Shown here: piece after piece, positions 15,348 through 23,557 of the stretch
How the letters are laid out: every line of letters starts with the position of its first letter
Numbering within the stretch: position 1 is the first letter of the stretch
IMG/VR virus record: IMGVR_UViG_3300036828_000126
Span: 1-41,441 of that record
Origin: a virus
Strand: one strand, 5' to 3'
Length of the DNA: 41,441 nt
Program-made: the position numbers and the translations under genes
Notes under the pieces: model-generated
The model's database searches: none
Seen by the model: the letters and a program-made list of their open reading frames with translations, nothing else
What the model was told of the DNA's origin: nothing

Positions 15348-15785
15348 ATGGCGATCAGTGGGACGACAGAGACTGCGATTATGGTGCTGATCTTCAACGC
15401 AACAGCGTGGGCCAATTACGCCGATAATGCCGCCAGCGTTCCGCAGACGCAGATAGCATACGCGCTGCACACGGCTGACCCGGGCACGGCGGGCACGCAG
15501 ACTACCAGCGAGATCGGCTATACCAGCTATGCGCGCACCAATGTCAACCGCACCGGCGCGGCGCACTCGGTCACCGGCACCGCCCCGGCCTCGTGCAGCC
15601 CAGTGGCGGCGATCAGCTTCGTGCAGGGAACCGGTGGAGCCGGCACTGCGACATACTTCAGCGCCGGCAAAACCGGCGGCGGCGCTACGGCGATCCTGTT
15701 CTCTGGGACGGTCACTCCAAACATCGTCTGCGGGAATCTCATCACGCCCCAGCTTTCCACGGCGACCGCGATGACGCTAACCTAG
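15348..15785 (+). CDS. Phage virion protein of a conserved family
   Basis: A 145-residue, Ala/Thr/Gly-rich, all-beta protein. The sequence IFNATAWANYADNA, then IAYALHTADPGTAGTQTTSE and SYARTNVNRTGA, matches from memory a recurring family of siphophage structural proteins (an N-terminal helix, the LHTADPG turn, then beta-strands). Its exact virion position is not established. AAAGGAG lies about 10 nt upstream of the ATG. Confidence 0.7.
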   Translation: MAISGTTETAIMVLIFNATAWANYADNAASVPQTQIAYALHTADPGTAGTQTTSEIGYTSYARTNVNRTGAAHSVTGTAPASCSPVAAISFVQGTGGAGTATYFSAGKTGGGATAILFSGTVTPNIVCGNLITPQLSTATAMTLT

Positions 15786-15792
15786 TGCGATA

Positions 15793-16209
15793 GTGCAACT
15801 AGATCCAGCCTACGCCGATCACTTCCGGCAATGCCTGCTGGAACTCGACGTGTCGACAGCGCGTCGCATCTGGCAGCACGTTGCGCCTGGGTTGCCGCAG
15901 CCGGCGAGCGACGACGAAGCGTTGGTGATGATGCACGCGGCGCGGGTCGAAATGCAGCACATGCCGCGGCGAGCGCGCGACTATTCGCGGGCGTGGCTCG
16001 ATGAGCGGGAGCGGCGACAGATTGTCACTGCGGTCGGCATCGCCGTCGGATTGCATAGCGAAAGTGATCCAAAGGCGCTGGAGCGCTCGCACATGATCCG
16101 CGATGCGATGGCAGATGCGGTGGCCGATGCCTACCGCGAGGGTGTGGACCTACTGCTCGATGCGGAGGAGGTCCGGCGGCGGATGATCGTAGCAAGGAAG
16201 CGGGCATGA
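15793..16209 (+). CDS. Uncharacterised helical phage protein
   Basis: A 138-residue, charged, mostly helical protein (HFRQCLLELDVSTARRIWQH, RRARDYSRAWLDERERRQIV, MADAVADAYREGVDLLL). No family is recognised. The GTG start at 15793 has no clear ribosome-binding site, and the next in-frame ATG is well inside the conserved-looking helix. The stop overlaps the next start (ATGA), which argues that the gene is real. It lies among virion genes. Confidence 0.6.
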   Translation: MQLDPAYADHFRQCLLELDVSTARRIWQHVAPGLPQPASDDEALVMMHAARVEMQHMPRRARDYSRAWLDERERRQIVTAVGIAVGLHSESDPKALERSHMIRDAMADAVADAYREGVDLLLDAEEVRRRMIVARKRA

Positions 16210-16583
16210 CAACTACAACTGAAACGCAAGTCGCTGCTCTGGCGAACAATCTGGTTGATCTCACGTCGCGGCTCTATGCGATCAGTCAGGAGATTTCCCA
16301 GGCTTCCGCGCTGTGGACGAATATCGGCGCAGCGAGCCTGTTGAATGCTTTTCCGTCCTTTACTGCATCGGCAACTGGAGGTTACGGCTCGACCGATGGA
16401 TCGCCGAACGTGGCCCATCCCATTAACATTGGTGTCCAACCCGGCTCTCTTTTAAGCCGGGCGATAAGCGCCAATGACCTAGCCTCGTTGTTAACCTTCC
16501 TACAAGGCATACAAACCGCGATCGGCGGCGGCGCAGTCTCAGCCAATGGTGCCGCTGTGCAGCTGGTTGCAAAGACACTCTGA
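16206..16583 (+). CDS. Small virion-associated protein
   Basis: A 125-residue protein with an N-terminal helix (TQVAALANNLVDLTSRLYAI) and a Gly/Ser/Ala-rich remainder. No recognised domain. It is translationally coupled to the gene before it and is 3 nt from the next gene. Composition fits an oligomerising structural or fibre-base protein; function is not known. Confidence 0.6.
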   Translation: MTTTTETQVAALANNLVDLTSRLYAISQEISQASALWTNIGAASLLNAFPSFTASATGGYGSTDGSPNVAHPINIGVQPGSLLSRAISANDLASLLTFLQGIQTAIGGGAVSANGAAVQLVAKTL

Positions 16584-16586
16584 ACC

Positions 16587-17675
16587 ATGGCTGATCAATA
16601 CGTAATTGTCGCGCCGGATAGCACAGGAAAGAAGATTGACACCGCTGAGTTGACGGTCAACGCGCAGACGGTCGAGCGTCAGCGCATGGCGATTGGCGAC
16701 AACACAACAGCGGCGAACTATCTGGCGATTGATGCGACCGGCAATGCAGCGGTCGTTGATCGTGATATTTCCGCTACTGGCAACGTCACCACGCTGAATG
16801 CCAATCTGGCGACGGGCGCGCCGACCGCTAATTCTACCATTTCCGTCACAGCCGCCGGCGGTGAAGGCTGCGCCAGCGTTCAAGTCACCGGCACGTGGAC
16901 AGGCACCTTGCAGCCACAGGGCACGGTTGACGGCACGAATTGGGTCAACCTTGGCCCGTCATCGCTCAACAACATCACGACCAATGCACTGAGCGCAACA
17001 ATTGTATCCGCTGCTGTTGGCATCTGGCAGTGTGATATTGCGGGTTTCGAGCAGTTCCGTGTAACAGCCTCGGCTGCGATGACCGGCACCGCTGTGGTGA
17101 CGGTGCAGGCGTCTAGCGGCACCAGCACGGTGGCGCTCGATGCGTCGCTGCCGGCTGGGACGGCAGTTATCGGGGCGCTGAGTGCCAATCAATCGGTCAA
17201 TGTGGCGCAAGTCGCCTCTGGTAATCTCTCCACTTCTGCTACAGGCGTTCAGCGTGTCGGTATCGCCGGCAACGCCAATGCGGCGCTTGACGCGGCGGTA
17301 GGCTCATTGCCGACGAACAATTTGGCAGCGATCCATGTGCCGACGACTGGCTCTGGTGCGGCGTTGTCATGCAAGACATTGTCGGCAATGAGCACCGCCA
17401 CCAATGTCAAGGGTAGCGGTCCTGGCAATCTTTATGGTTTCGCGCTGGTAAACGGTAGCACGAGCGCAGGATTTGTGTCGTTCTTCAATACGTCTAGCAC
17501 AACTACGTCGACGCCAGTGCTGAGTTATCCGATAGGCGCCAGCGCGACGGTCTATGTGCCTCCAGGTGCACTCGCCATTCTCAATTGTGCTACCGGCATA
17601 GGTATTTACTGTTCAACCACTGTCGGCGGCACCACCACAATTACTCCCATCAACGGTTCGGTGTTCTACGCCTGA
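16587..17675 (+). CDS. Ser/Thr/Ala-rich virion fibre or decoration protein
   Basis: A 362-residue protein, low in charge and rich in Ser, Thr, Ala, Gly and Val. The N-terminus (STGKKIDTAELTVNAQTVER then QRMAIGD) resembles that of many phage structural proteins that attach to virions. Residues about 75-160 form a beta-sandwich-like stretch (TISVTAAGGEGCASVQVTGT, DGTNWVNLGP), and the C-terminal part (IHVPTTGSGAALSCKTLSAM) is another beta domain. It directly precedes, and overlaps, a glycosyltransferase gene, so it is a plausible glycan acceptor. That is inference. Confidence 0.62.
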   Translation: MADQYVIVAPDSTGKKIDTAELTVNAQTVERQRMAIGDNTTAANYLAIDATGNAAVVDRDISATGNVTTLNANLATGAPTANSTISVTAAGGEGCASVQVTGTWTGTLQPQGTVDGTNWVNLGPSSLNNITTNALSATIVSAAVGIWQCDIAGFEQFRVTASAAMTGTAVVTVQASSGTSTVALDASLPAGTAVIGALSANQSVNVAQVASGNLSTSATGVQRVGIAGNANAALDAAVGSLPTNNLAAIHVPTTGSGAALSCKTLSAMSTATNVKGSGPGNLYGFALVNGSTSAGFVSFFNTSSTTTSTPVLSYPIGASATVYVPPGALAILNCATGIGIYCSTTVGGTTTITPINGSVFYA

Positions 17676-18373
17676 TGCCAACCAATTGCTGCTTAACTGT
17701 CGGTATCCCGAGTAGTGGGCGCCCCGTTGCCCCAGAATGGGCACTGTCCATGATGTTGCAGACCTATCCATCCAACACGTCGATCGGAATTATGATGATT
17801 GTTGGTATGGAGGTAGGAGACGCACGCAACGCATTGGTGGAGAAGGCGCTCGCCTGCAACTCCGAGTTCATCTGGTTTGTGGACGACGATACCGCTCCGC
17901 CTCACTTCGCCGCAGCGCGTTTGGTTTATGAGATGCGTCAGCGTCCAGAGATGGCGGCGATCGGTGGAGTTTACTGCATGAAGAACGATCCACCTGATCC
18001 GACCGTCTATCGCGGGAATGGTAACGGCTCGTTCTGGAACTGGAAAGCGGGTGATGTATTCGAGGTGACTGCGATCGGCACTGGTTGCCTGATGATCCGT
18101 TGTAGCGTGTTCAAGGACATTGAGCAGCCGTGGTTCAAAACCACGCTGTCGATACCAAGTGAGCCGATCAACGGTGATCGCGTCATCTGCGAAGGTATGT
18201 CAGACGATCTCTACTTCTGCGACAAGCTGGTGCGTGCCGGCCATCGTATCTTCGCGCATGGTGGCGTTCTGTGTGACCATTGGGACGCGACCAATCGGCT
18301 CCGGTATTCCTTGCCTCCTGACAGTCTTCCTTTTCGCAACGCGCTTTCAATCACTGCTGAGGCGGAACGATGA
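17675..18373 (+). CDS. Glycosyltransferase family 2-like protein
   Basis: A 232-residue GT-A protein. FIWFVDDDTAPPHFA (66-79) holds the metal/nucleotide-sugar binding acidic triplet (Asp70-72). VGDARNALVEKAL (47-59) is the conserved segment preceding it in phage GT2-like proteins. IGGVYCMKNDPP, VTAIGTGCLMIRCSVF and EGMSDDLYFCDKLVRAGHRI follow in the usual GT2 order, the last with an E/D-D-x-x-F pattern typical of the acceptor base. The TGATG overlap couples it to the virion protein upstream. Target and sugar are unknown. Confidence 0.85.
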   Translation: MPTNCCLTVGIPSSGRPVAPEWALSMMLQTYPSNTSIGIMMIVGMEVGDARNALVEKALACNSEFIWFVDDDTAPPHFAAARLVYEMRQRPEMAAIGGVYCMKNDPPDPTVYRGNGNGSFWNWKAGDVFEVTAIGTGCLMIRCSVFKDIEQPWFKTTLSIPSEPINGDRVICEGMSDDLYFCDKLVRAGHRIFAHGGVLCDHWDATNRLRYSLPPDSLPFRNALSITAEAER

Positions 18374-18492
18374 CACTCGTTCTGTTACTCAATCCGAAGA
18401 TCATTCCATCGCAAGCGCGGTCGGCAACTTATATAGCATCGCATTATCATACGGTTGACCTCTCGATCAACGAGCGCATGAGCCAGCGGTAG
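18370..18492 (+). CDS. 40-residue coupled peptide
   Basis: MTLVLLLNPKIIPSQARSAT begins a 40-residue open frame whose ATG overlaps the glycosyltransferase stop (ATGA) and which ends 7 nt before the next gene. Its start resembles MSLLLLFNQP of that next protein, so it may be a remnant of, or a leader for, the large repeat protein. No function can be assigned. Confidence 0.4.
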   Translation: MTLVLLLNPKIIPSQARSATYIASHYHTVDLSINERMSQR

Positions 18493-18499
18493 CCGGCCC

Positions 18500-21400
18500 A
18501 TGAGCCTGCTGCTTCTATTTAATCAGCCTGCGGCTGGCGGTCAGGTCACTGTTGAGGCCACAGGAGCCCTTGTCGTCGGGGCCGCCGCCACATCGACATC
18601 GCTGGCCTCTCTGACGGTCGGCTCTGGTGCAACCGCACTGCTCGCATGGTTCGAGACCAGCGGCAACACGATTACGAATCTAACACTCCATTGGGATTCG
18701 GCCGGCACAAACCAACTTATGACCCTGATCGGGAATGTCTCGATCAGCGGCGGATATGTCAGCCTGTTCGGTTTGGTGAACCCGACCCCAGGCGCAAAGA
18801 CACTATCTTGCACCTGGACTGGTTCGGCGACCTCTCTGCTGGATGCTATTTCGTTCACCGGCACGGATACGTCGTCCGTCGCTAATGCGTTCAAGAATTT
18901 CAATTCCAGCACACCGACTGGCACTAGCGCGACGATGGCTGTCACCGGGGCAACCGGCAACATCCAGGTCGTTGGCGCAGCGCAGAACGCAAATCAGTGG
19001 GCGAGCCTGACCGCAACCGGCTCGACTCAGGTCTTCAAAGACGCAACGCATGTCGCGGGAATTGCAAGCCGCGCTCCGAGTGCGCCATCGCTGACCTGGA
19101 CTCTTACTTGTGGCGTTTCGGTAACTGGCGCGTTTTGCGGCTGCGATGTGGTGGCGGCGGCCGGTGGTGGCGCAGCGGCTGGCACGGCGGCTGGCACTGG
19201 TGCGGCAACCGCCGTTGGCCTTTCGACCGCCGCGGCGCAGGGCACGGCGGTTGGCTCAGGCGTGGCTACAGGCGGCGGCGCTCCTATCGCGGCTGGCGCC
19301 GGCACAGCAACCGGCACCGGCGCGGCTACAGGCGTATCCACTGGGGGCGGTGGACAGGTAGCGGTCAATGCTACAGCGACCGCCATTGCAGCGGGAACTG
19401 CTGCGGCCGCCACCAATACGACACTGACGATCGCCTCCGGCGCGACCTCGATGCTGGCCTGCCTGATAACGGCGGGTGCATCGACCAACCCAAGCCTGCA
19501 TTGGGATAGCACCGGCACCAATCAGCTGATGACGCTGATCGGCTCGGTGGTCGGAACCGGACAGCGGATCTATCTGTTCGGCCTAGTCAGTCCGACGACC
19601 GGCGCGCATACGCTCGGCGCGACATGGACTACATCGTGCGATTATACGCTCGACTGCATCGCCTTCAACGGCACGGTCACTAACAGCGTCGCCAGCGCAT
19701 TTGCGAATTTTAACACGTCAACGCAATCGACGGCAAACACGACGCTGGCGATCACGGGGGCGACCGGCAATATCCAATACTGCGCGGTGGCAGGCAGCGC
19801 AGCGATAACAAGCCTCACGGCGACTGGCTCCACGACAGTCGCAAACGATAATTCTAATTTCGGTAATGTACAGGCCAGAGCGCCGAGCGCTTCCAGCCTT
19901 ACCTGGACGGCTGCCGGCACGGCCGTTCAAAAGCCAATGGCCGGCTGCGACGTCGTGGCATCAGGCGGCGGCGGAACCACCAATGCCGGGGATGGCGCCG
20001 CGTCCGGCACAAGTGCTGGATCTGGTATCGGCGCATCCCTAGCGGCGGCTCTGGGTTCGGCAGCTGGTGTCGGTGCCGCCGCTGGTCTCCCGCTCTACCA
20101 AGGCGTCGCCAGCGGCACTGGCGACGCGACCGCCACAGGTCTCTCGACTGCGGCGACGCAAGGCACGGCAGTCGGCACGGGTTCAGCCACTGGCATCCCG
20201 CTCTACTCGGGTCGTGCCGCTGGCACAGGATCGGCGACGGCCACAGGACTGGCGATAGCGGCCGGCGTTGGCGCGGCGGCTGGCGTCGGCGCTGCCAGTG
20301 GCTCCGCAGCGGTATCGTCCTTTGGTGCCGCGGCTGGAACTGGCGCGGCTACAGGCGTTCCGCTCTATCAGGGCGTCGCTAGCGGCGTCGGAACTGCGAT
20401 GGCTGCCGGTCAGGCCACCGCTGTTGCCCAGGGCGCTTCTATTGGCATTGGCGCTGCGACGGCCACCGGCCTTTCGACTGCGGCAGCGCAGGGTGCGGCG
20501 GTTGGCACGGGAGTTGCCACCGGAATCCCGCTCTACGCCGGGCGCGCGGCTGGCGTTGGTGCGTCTGCCGGCACCGGACTGTCTACTGTGGCGGGTGCCG
20601 GCTCCTCGTCTGGTGTCGGCGCGGCGAATGGCACTGGCTTGCGCACTGCCGCCGGCGATGGCGCAGCGGCTGGCGTCGGTGCGGCCGCGGGCATCCCGCT
20701 CTATTCCGGGCGCGCGGCTGGCACGGGCGCTGCGACGGCCACCGGCCTGGCCACCGCGGCAGGCGTCGGCTCCTCGAGCGGCGTCGGTGCGGCGGTTGGC
20801 TCCGCTGCCCTGTCGGCGCAAGGCGTGGCAGCCGGTGTCGGCGCCGCGGTTGGCATCCCGCTCTACCAGGGCGTCTCTACAGGCGTCGGTTCGGCCACCG
20901 GCACGGGCCTGTCCACCGCAGCAGGCGTCGGTGCTGCCACTGGTGCTGGTGCTGCGACGGCCACTGGCATTGCGATTGTCGCGGCACAGGGCGCAGCCGG
21001 CGGCGTAGGTGCCGCCAGCGGCATCCCGCTTTACTCGGGCCGCTCGACCGCCACGGGCGCAGCGACCGCCAGTGGCTTGGCGACGGTTGCCGGCGCTGGC
21101 GCGGCGACTGGCACCGGAGCCGCGACCGCGACCGGATTGGCGACGTCGGCGACGCAGGGTGCGGCGTCCGGCACGGGCGCAGCCACTGGCATCCCACTCT
21201 ATTCGGGCCGTGCCGTTGGCGCCGGTTCGGCGACGGCCACAGGACTGGCGATAGCGGCCGGCGTTGGCGCGGCGGCTGGCACCGGGGCGGCAGCTGGATC
21301 GGCGGCAGTATCGGCGCTGGGTGCGGCAGCCGGCATCGGTGCCGCCACCGCTATCCCGCTCTACCAGGGCGTCGCCAGCGGCGTCAGCACGGCCACCGCG

Positions 21401-22027
21401 ACCGGCCTATCGACGGCAGTAGCGCAAGGCGTGGCGGCCGGCACAGGGGTTGCAGCGGCCACCGGCATCGCTGGGGCGATGGCCGCAGCCAGCGGTATCG
21501 GTGCCGCTGTTGCAACTGGCCAATCGACGGCAGTGGCGCAGGGCGCAGCGTCCGGCACGGGCGCGGCGGCTGCCCAATCGACCAGTTCGTCCAAAGGGTC
21601 GGCGGTTGGCACGGGCGCTGCCACTGCCATTCCGCTCTATTCTGGCCAAGCGGTCGGCACCGGCGCGGCAACGGGCGCCGCTCGAGCGACGGCCGCGGCA
21701 CAAGGCGCGGCAGATGGCATTGGCGCTGCCGTCGGACAGGGTGCGGCGCAAGCGGTCGCGATCGGCCTGGCGGCTGGCATCTCAGCAGCGCTGGCCGTCG
21801 GATATGGGCGGCCGACCATCCATCTGGCCGAGATCGAGGGGCCGCCGATTCCGCATCGATCACCACCACGGTCCAGACGTCTAGCGTCGGAAGCCGGACC
21901 GCGGACACTGCTCGAGGTCAGCGCAGGGGCCCGGCCGATGATGGAGTCTGCGACCGCGCGGTCTCCCCATCCAGGTCATTTGCTGCGACGCATGACGGAT
22001 GTGGCTGCGAGACCTCGGGTCGACTGA
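18500..22027 (+). CDS. Giant Ala/Gly/Thr-rich repeat virion protein
   Basis: An 1175-residue protein. After a short hydrophobic start (MSLLLLFNQPAAGG) come two homologous beta-rich domains, about residues 15-221 and 286-492, both containing HWDSxGTNQLMTLIG and ending in a GCDVVA segment. Then about 600 residues follow of a low-complexity array of 17-20-residue units with alternating small residues, such as GTGAATGIPLYSGRAAGTGS. The tetrapeptide PLY[QSA]G occurs ten times, mostly alternating between QGV and SGR forms. The C-terminal 70 residues are Pro/Arg-rich and unrelated. Regular Gly/Ala spacing suggests a silk-like or polyglycine-II/beta-solenoid rod. A long fibre on the virion is the likely role; the gene lies between head and tail genes. 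Confidence 0.7.
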   Translation: MSLLLLFNQPAAGGQVTVEATGALVVGAAATSTSLASLTVGSGATALLAWFETSGNTITNLTLHWDSAGTNQLMTLIGNVSISGGYVSLFGLVNPTPGAKTLSCTWTGSATSLLDAISFTGTDTSSVANAFKNFNSSTPTGTSATMAVTGATGNIQVVGAAQNANQWASLTATGSTQVFKDATHVAGIASRAPSAPSLTWTLTCGVSVTGAFCGCDVVAAAGGGAAAGTAAGTGAATAVGLSTAAAQGTAVGSGVATGGGAPIAAGAGTATGTGAATGVSTGGGGQVAVNATATAIAAGTAAAATNTTLTIASGATSMLACLITAGASTNPSLHWDSTGTNQLMTLIGSVVGTGQRIYLFGLVSPTTGAHTLGATWTTSCDYTLDCIAFNGTVTNSVASAFANFNTSTQSTANTTLAITGATGNIQYCAVAGSAAITSLTATGSTTVANDNSNFGNVQARAPSASSLTWTAAGTAVQKPMAGCDVVASGGGGTTNAGDGAASGTSAGSGIGASLAAALGSAAGVGAAAGLPLYQGVASGTGDATATGLSTAATQGTAVGTGSATGIPLYSGRAAGTGSATATGLAIAAGVGAAAGVGAASGSAAVSSFGAAAGTGAATGVPLYQGVASGVGTAMAAGQATAVAQGASIGIGAATATGLSTAAAQGAAVGTGVATGIPLYAGRAAGVGASAGTGLSTVAGAGSSSGVGAANGTGLRTAAGDGAAAGVGAAAGIPLYSGRAAGTGAATATGLATAAGVGSSSGVGAAVGSAALSAQGVAAGVGAAVGIPLYQGVSTGVGSATGTGLSTAAGVGAATGAGAATATGIAIVAAQGAAGGVGAASGIPLYSGRSTATGAATASGLATVAGAGAATGTGAATATGLATSATQGAASGTGAATGIPLYSGRAVGAGSATATGLAIAAGVGAAAGTGAAAGSAAVSALGAAAGIGAATAIPLYQGVASGVSTATATGLSTAVAQGVAAGTGVAAATGIAGAMAAASGIGAAVATGQSTAVAQGAASGTGAAAAQSTSSSKGSAVGTGAATAIPLYSGQAVGTGAATGAARATAAAQGAADGIGAAVGQGAAQAVAIGLAAGISAALAVGYGRPTIHLAEIEGPPIPHRSPPRSRRLASEAGPRTLLEVSAGARPMMESATARSPHPGHLLRRMTDVAARPRVD
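20040..21800 (+). repeat. Tandem 17-20-residue Ala/Gly repeat coding tract
   Basis: DNA coding the repeat array of the 1175-residue protein. Units are degenerate at the DNA level (gcggct/ggcacg/gcggcg themes), with several nearly identical longer blocks, for example around 20215-20300 and 21210-21300 (both encoding TATGLAIAAGVGAAAG). This indicates block duplication as well as point divergence. Edges are approximate. Confidence 0.75.
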
Positions 22028-22078
22028 GCCCCAGCTAAAACTCCGTCAAAACGCTAGAAAGACTTAGGGTCGCCCTGA

Positions 22079-22519
22079 ATGTTGGAAACATCCTCCATCT
22101 ATCCCCTCGGGCCGAGCGTTGATGCCGCCGACTGGCAAATCACGACCGCTGGAACATACATCGGTGTATGGGCCGATGATCTGGCCGGCCTGGATGGTGT
22201 GGCGGCGCAATTGCGGTTCGCCTGGGGATCGGCCGGAACGTCGGTTCGCGTGTGCCTACAATCGAGCCTCGATCAAGGCGTGACCGCATACGATGTCGCG
22301 GTGGTCGATTTCGCCGCCATATCGCGGACGGTCATCTTCGCGGTAGCGACTGGAACCACTGCCATTGTGCTGCCCGGCGAGGGTGGCATGCAGCAGGGCG
22401 GGTCGCAGGAAACGGAGGGCGTTATAACATCGGTGCTTGGCGATCGGTTCCGCCTGAAAGTCGTTGTGGGCGGGACCTACGTCAATACGACGTTGTCCGC
22501 TCGGATCATGCCGAGATGA
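22079..22519 (+). CDS. Phage structural protein of unknown function
   Basis: A 146-residue beta-rich protein (DWQITTAGTYIGVWADDL, QLRFAWGSAGTSVRVCLQS, FRLKVVVGGTYVNTTLS). The pattern of a short sandwich domain with a SPDQG-like turn (SLDQGVTAYDVAV) recurs in phage proteins encoded just before head-tail joining genes. Its stop overlaps the next start (ATGA). Function is not assigned. Confidence 0.6.
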   Translation: MLETSSIYPLGPSVDAADWQITTAGTYIGVWADDLAGLDGVAAQLRFAWGSAGTSVRVCLQSSLDQGVTAYDVAVVDFAAISRTVIFAVATGTTAIVLPGEGGMQQGGSQETEGVITSVLGDRFRLKVVVGGTYVNTTLSARIMPR

Positions 22520-22860
22520 ACGCCGACGGTGTGCGTCGCGCCCTGGCGCGCGTCGGCGAAACCATCACACTGCGACGTCTGACCGGCACGCAGCGCATAC
22601 CGTTCGATGTGATCTGCCGCGCGAAGGTCACCGTCGGCGCCGCGACGGTGCTGGTTGGCGGGATCGAGCAGAACGCAGATCGCGTGCTGATGACGGCCGA
22701 CGAGATCGACGCTGCGCGCTGGCCCGGCCTGCCGCACCACGGCGATCTGGTGATCTACGACGACGGCCGGACCGCCACCGTGCAGGGCCGGTCTGACGTG
22801 ACGCAACTCGGCGCTGATCGCGTGCTGACCTTCCCGGTGCTCGGCGCTATCGCCTCATGA
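22516..22860 (+). CDS. Probable head-tail joining (head closure) protein
   Basis: A 114-residue protein. Size, beta-rich pattern (ETITLRRLTGTQRIPFDV, KVTVGAATVLVGGIEQNADR, RTATVQGRSDVTQL) and position between a connector-type gene and the tail terminator gene fit the head-closure protein family that seals the portal exit after packaging. It overlaps both neighbours by ATGA. No unique motif was identified, so the call rests on synteny and fold pattern. Confidence 0.6.
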   Translation: MNADGVRRALARVGETITLRRLTGTQRIPFDVICRAKVTVGAATVLVGGIEQNADRVLMTADEIDAARWPGLPHHGDLVIYDDGRTATVQGRSDVTQLGADRVLTFPVLGAIAS

Positions 22861-23282
22861 CGCCCGAAGTCTGGGACGATGCGCGCACCCGTATCGCGAC
22901 GGTGGCGGCGACACTCGACCTGCCGGTGGCGTGGCCGAACGAGGATGGCCAGACCTGGGTCGCTCCGCCAGTGCCGTGGCTTGAGATCGAGGCATCCTCC
23001 GCGGCCAGTGCGCCGATCGAGCTTGGCGGCGGCATTTGGCGCGAGGATGGCACGATCTGGCTGCATCTGATGCTGCCTCTCGGCACCGGGATCCGCGACG
23101 GCCTGGTGCAGCGCAAGGCGTTCTCGGTGGCGTTCCGCAGCTTGGGAGGCGCATTGCCAGATGCTCCGGTAGGACTGTTCTACCGCGATCAGACATTCGA
23201 TCCGCTCGGCGCCGACGACGGAGTGTATAGACGCCTGTCGCTCCTCATCCGCTACGACTACCAGGATATCGTTACCCCTTGA
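22857..23282 (+). CDS. Probable tail terminator protein
   Basis: A 141-residue protein starting MTPEVWDDARTRIATVAATL. It continues PWLEIEASSAASAPIELGGG and DGTIWLHLMLPLGTG, then GLVQRKAFSVAFRSL and ends RLSLLIRYDYQDI. This alpha/beta order is that of the phage tail-terminator/DUF4128 group, which caps the tail tube and joins it to the head. It is coupled to the previous gene and lies two genes before the tail tube gene, as in lambda-like phages. Confidence 0.7.
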   Translation: MTPEVWDDARTRIATVAATLDLPVAWPNEDGQTWVAPPVPWLEIEASSAASAPIELGGGIWREDGTIWLHLMLPLGTGIRDGLVQRKAFSVAFRSLGGALPDAPVGLFYRDQTFDPLGADDGVYRRLSLLIRYDYQDIVTP

Positions 23283-23299
23283 AACAGGAGATGCTTCCG

Positions 23300-23530
23300 A
23301 TGAAGTTCCATGTAATGCGGGAAACCCCCGATAACTCCGGCACTTATGCCGACGTCGGGTCGGAGCACGATACGGCCGACGCCGCGGTCGCGCATGTGAC
23401 GCAGCATCTCGCGCATCTCGGCGGGAGGTATGCGCTGCGGCTTTATGAGCCGGTGCGAACCGATGCGCAGCACGCGGCAGACCTCGCAGCGGCACAGGAA
23501 GCCGGGCCGCAGCCTGCGCCAGAGGCATAA
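23300..23530 (+). CDS. Small phage protein of unknown function
   Basis: A 76-residue protein (MKFHVMRETPDNSGTYADVG onward) with an Ala-rich, acidic C-terminal helix. The ATG at 23300 is chosen because AGGAG lies 9 nt upstream; earlier in-frame TTG/ATG codons have no spacing. It sits between the tail terminator and tail tube genes. No family is recognised. Confidence 0.58.
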   Translation: MKFHVMRETPDNSGTYADVGSEHDTADAAVAHVTQHLAHLGGRYALRLYEPVRTDAQHAADLAAAQEAGPQPAPEA

Positions 23531-23557
23531 AGGCTCAGGTTGAAGGAGTAATAGATC

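Noticed and set aside
19027-21908. Several long frames in other phases within the Ala/Gly repeat gene
   Set aside because: GC-rich repeated codons leave all frames open. Only the 1175-residue frame has folded-looking terminal domains and a position consistent with neighbours.
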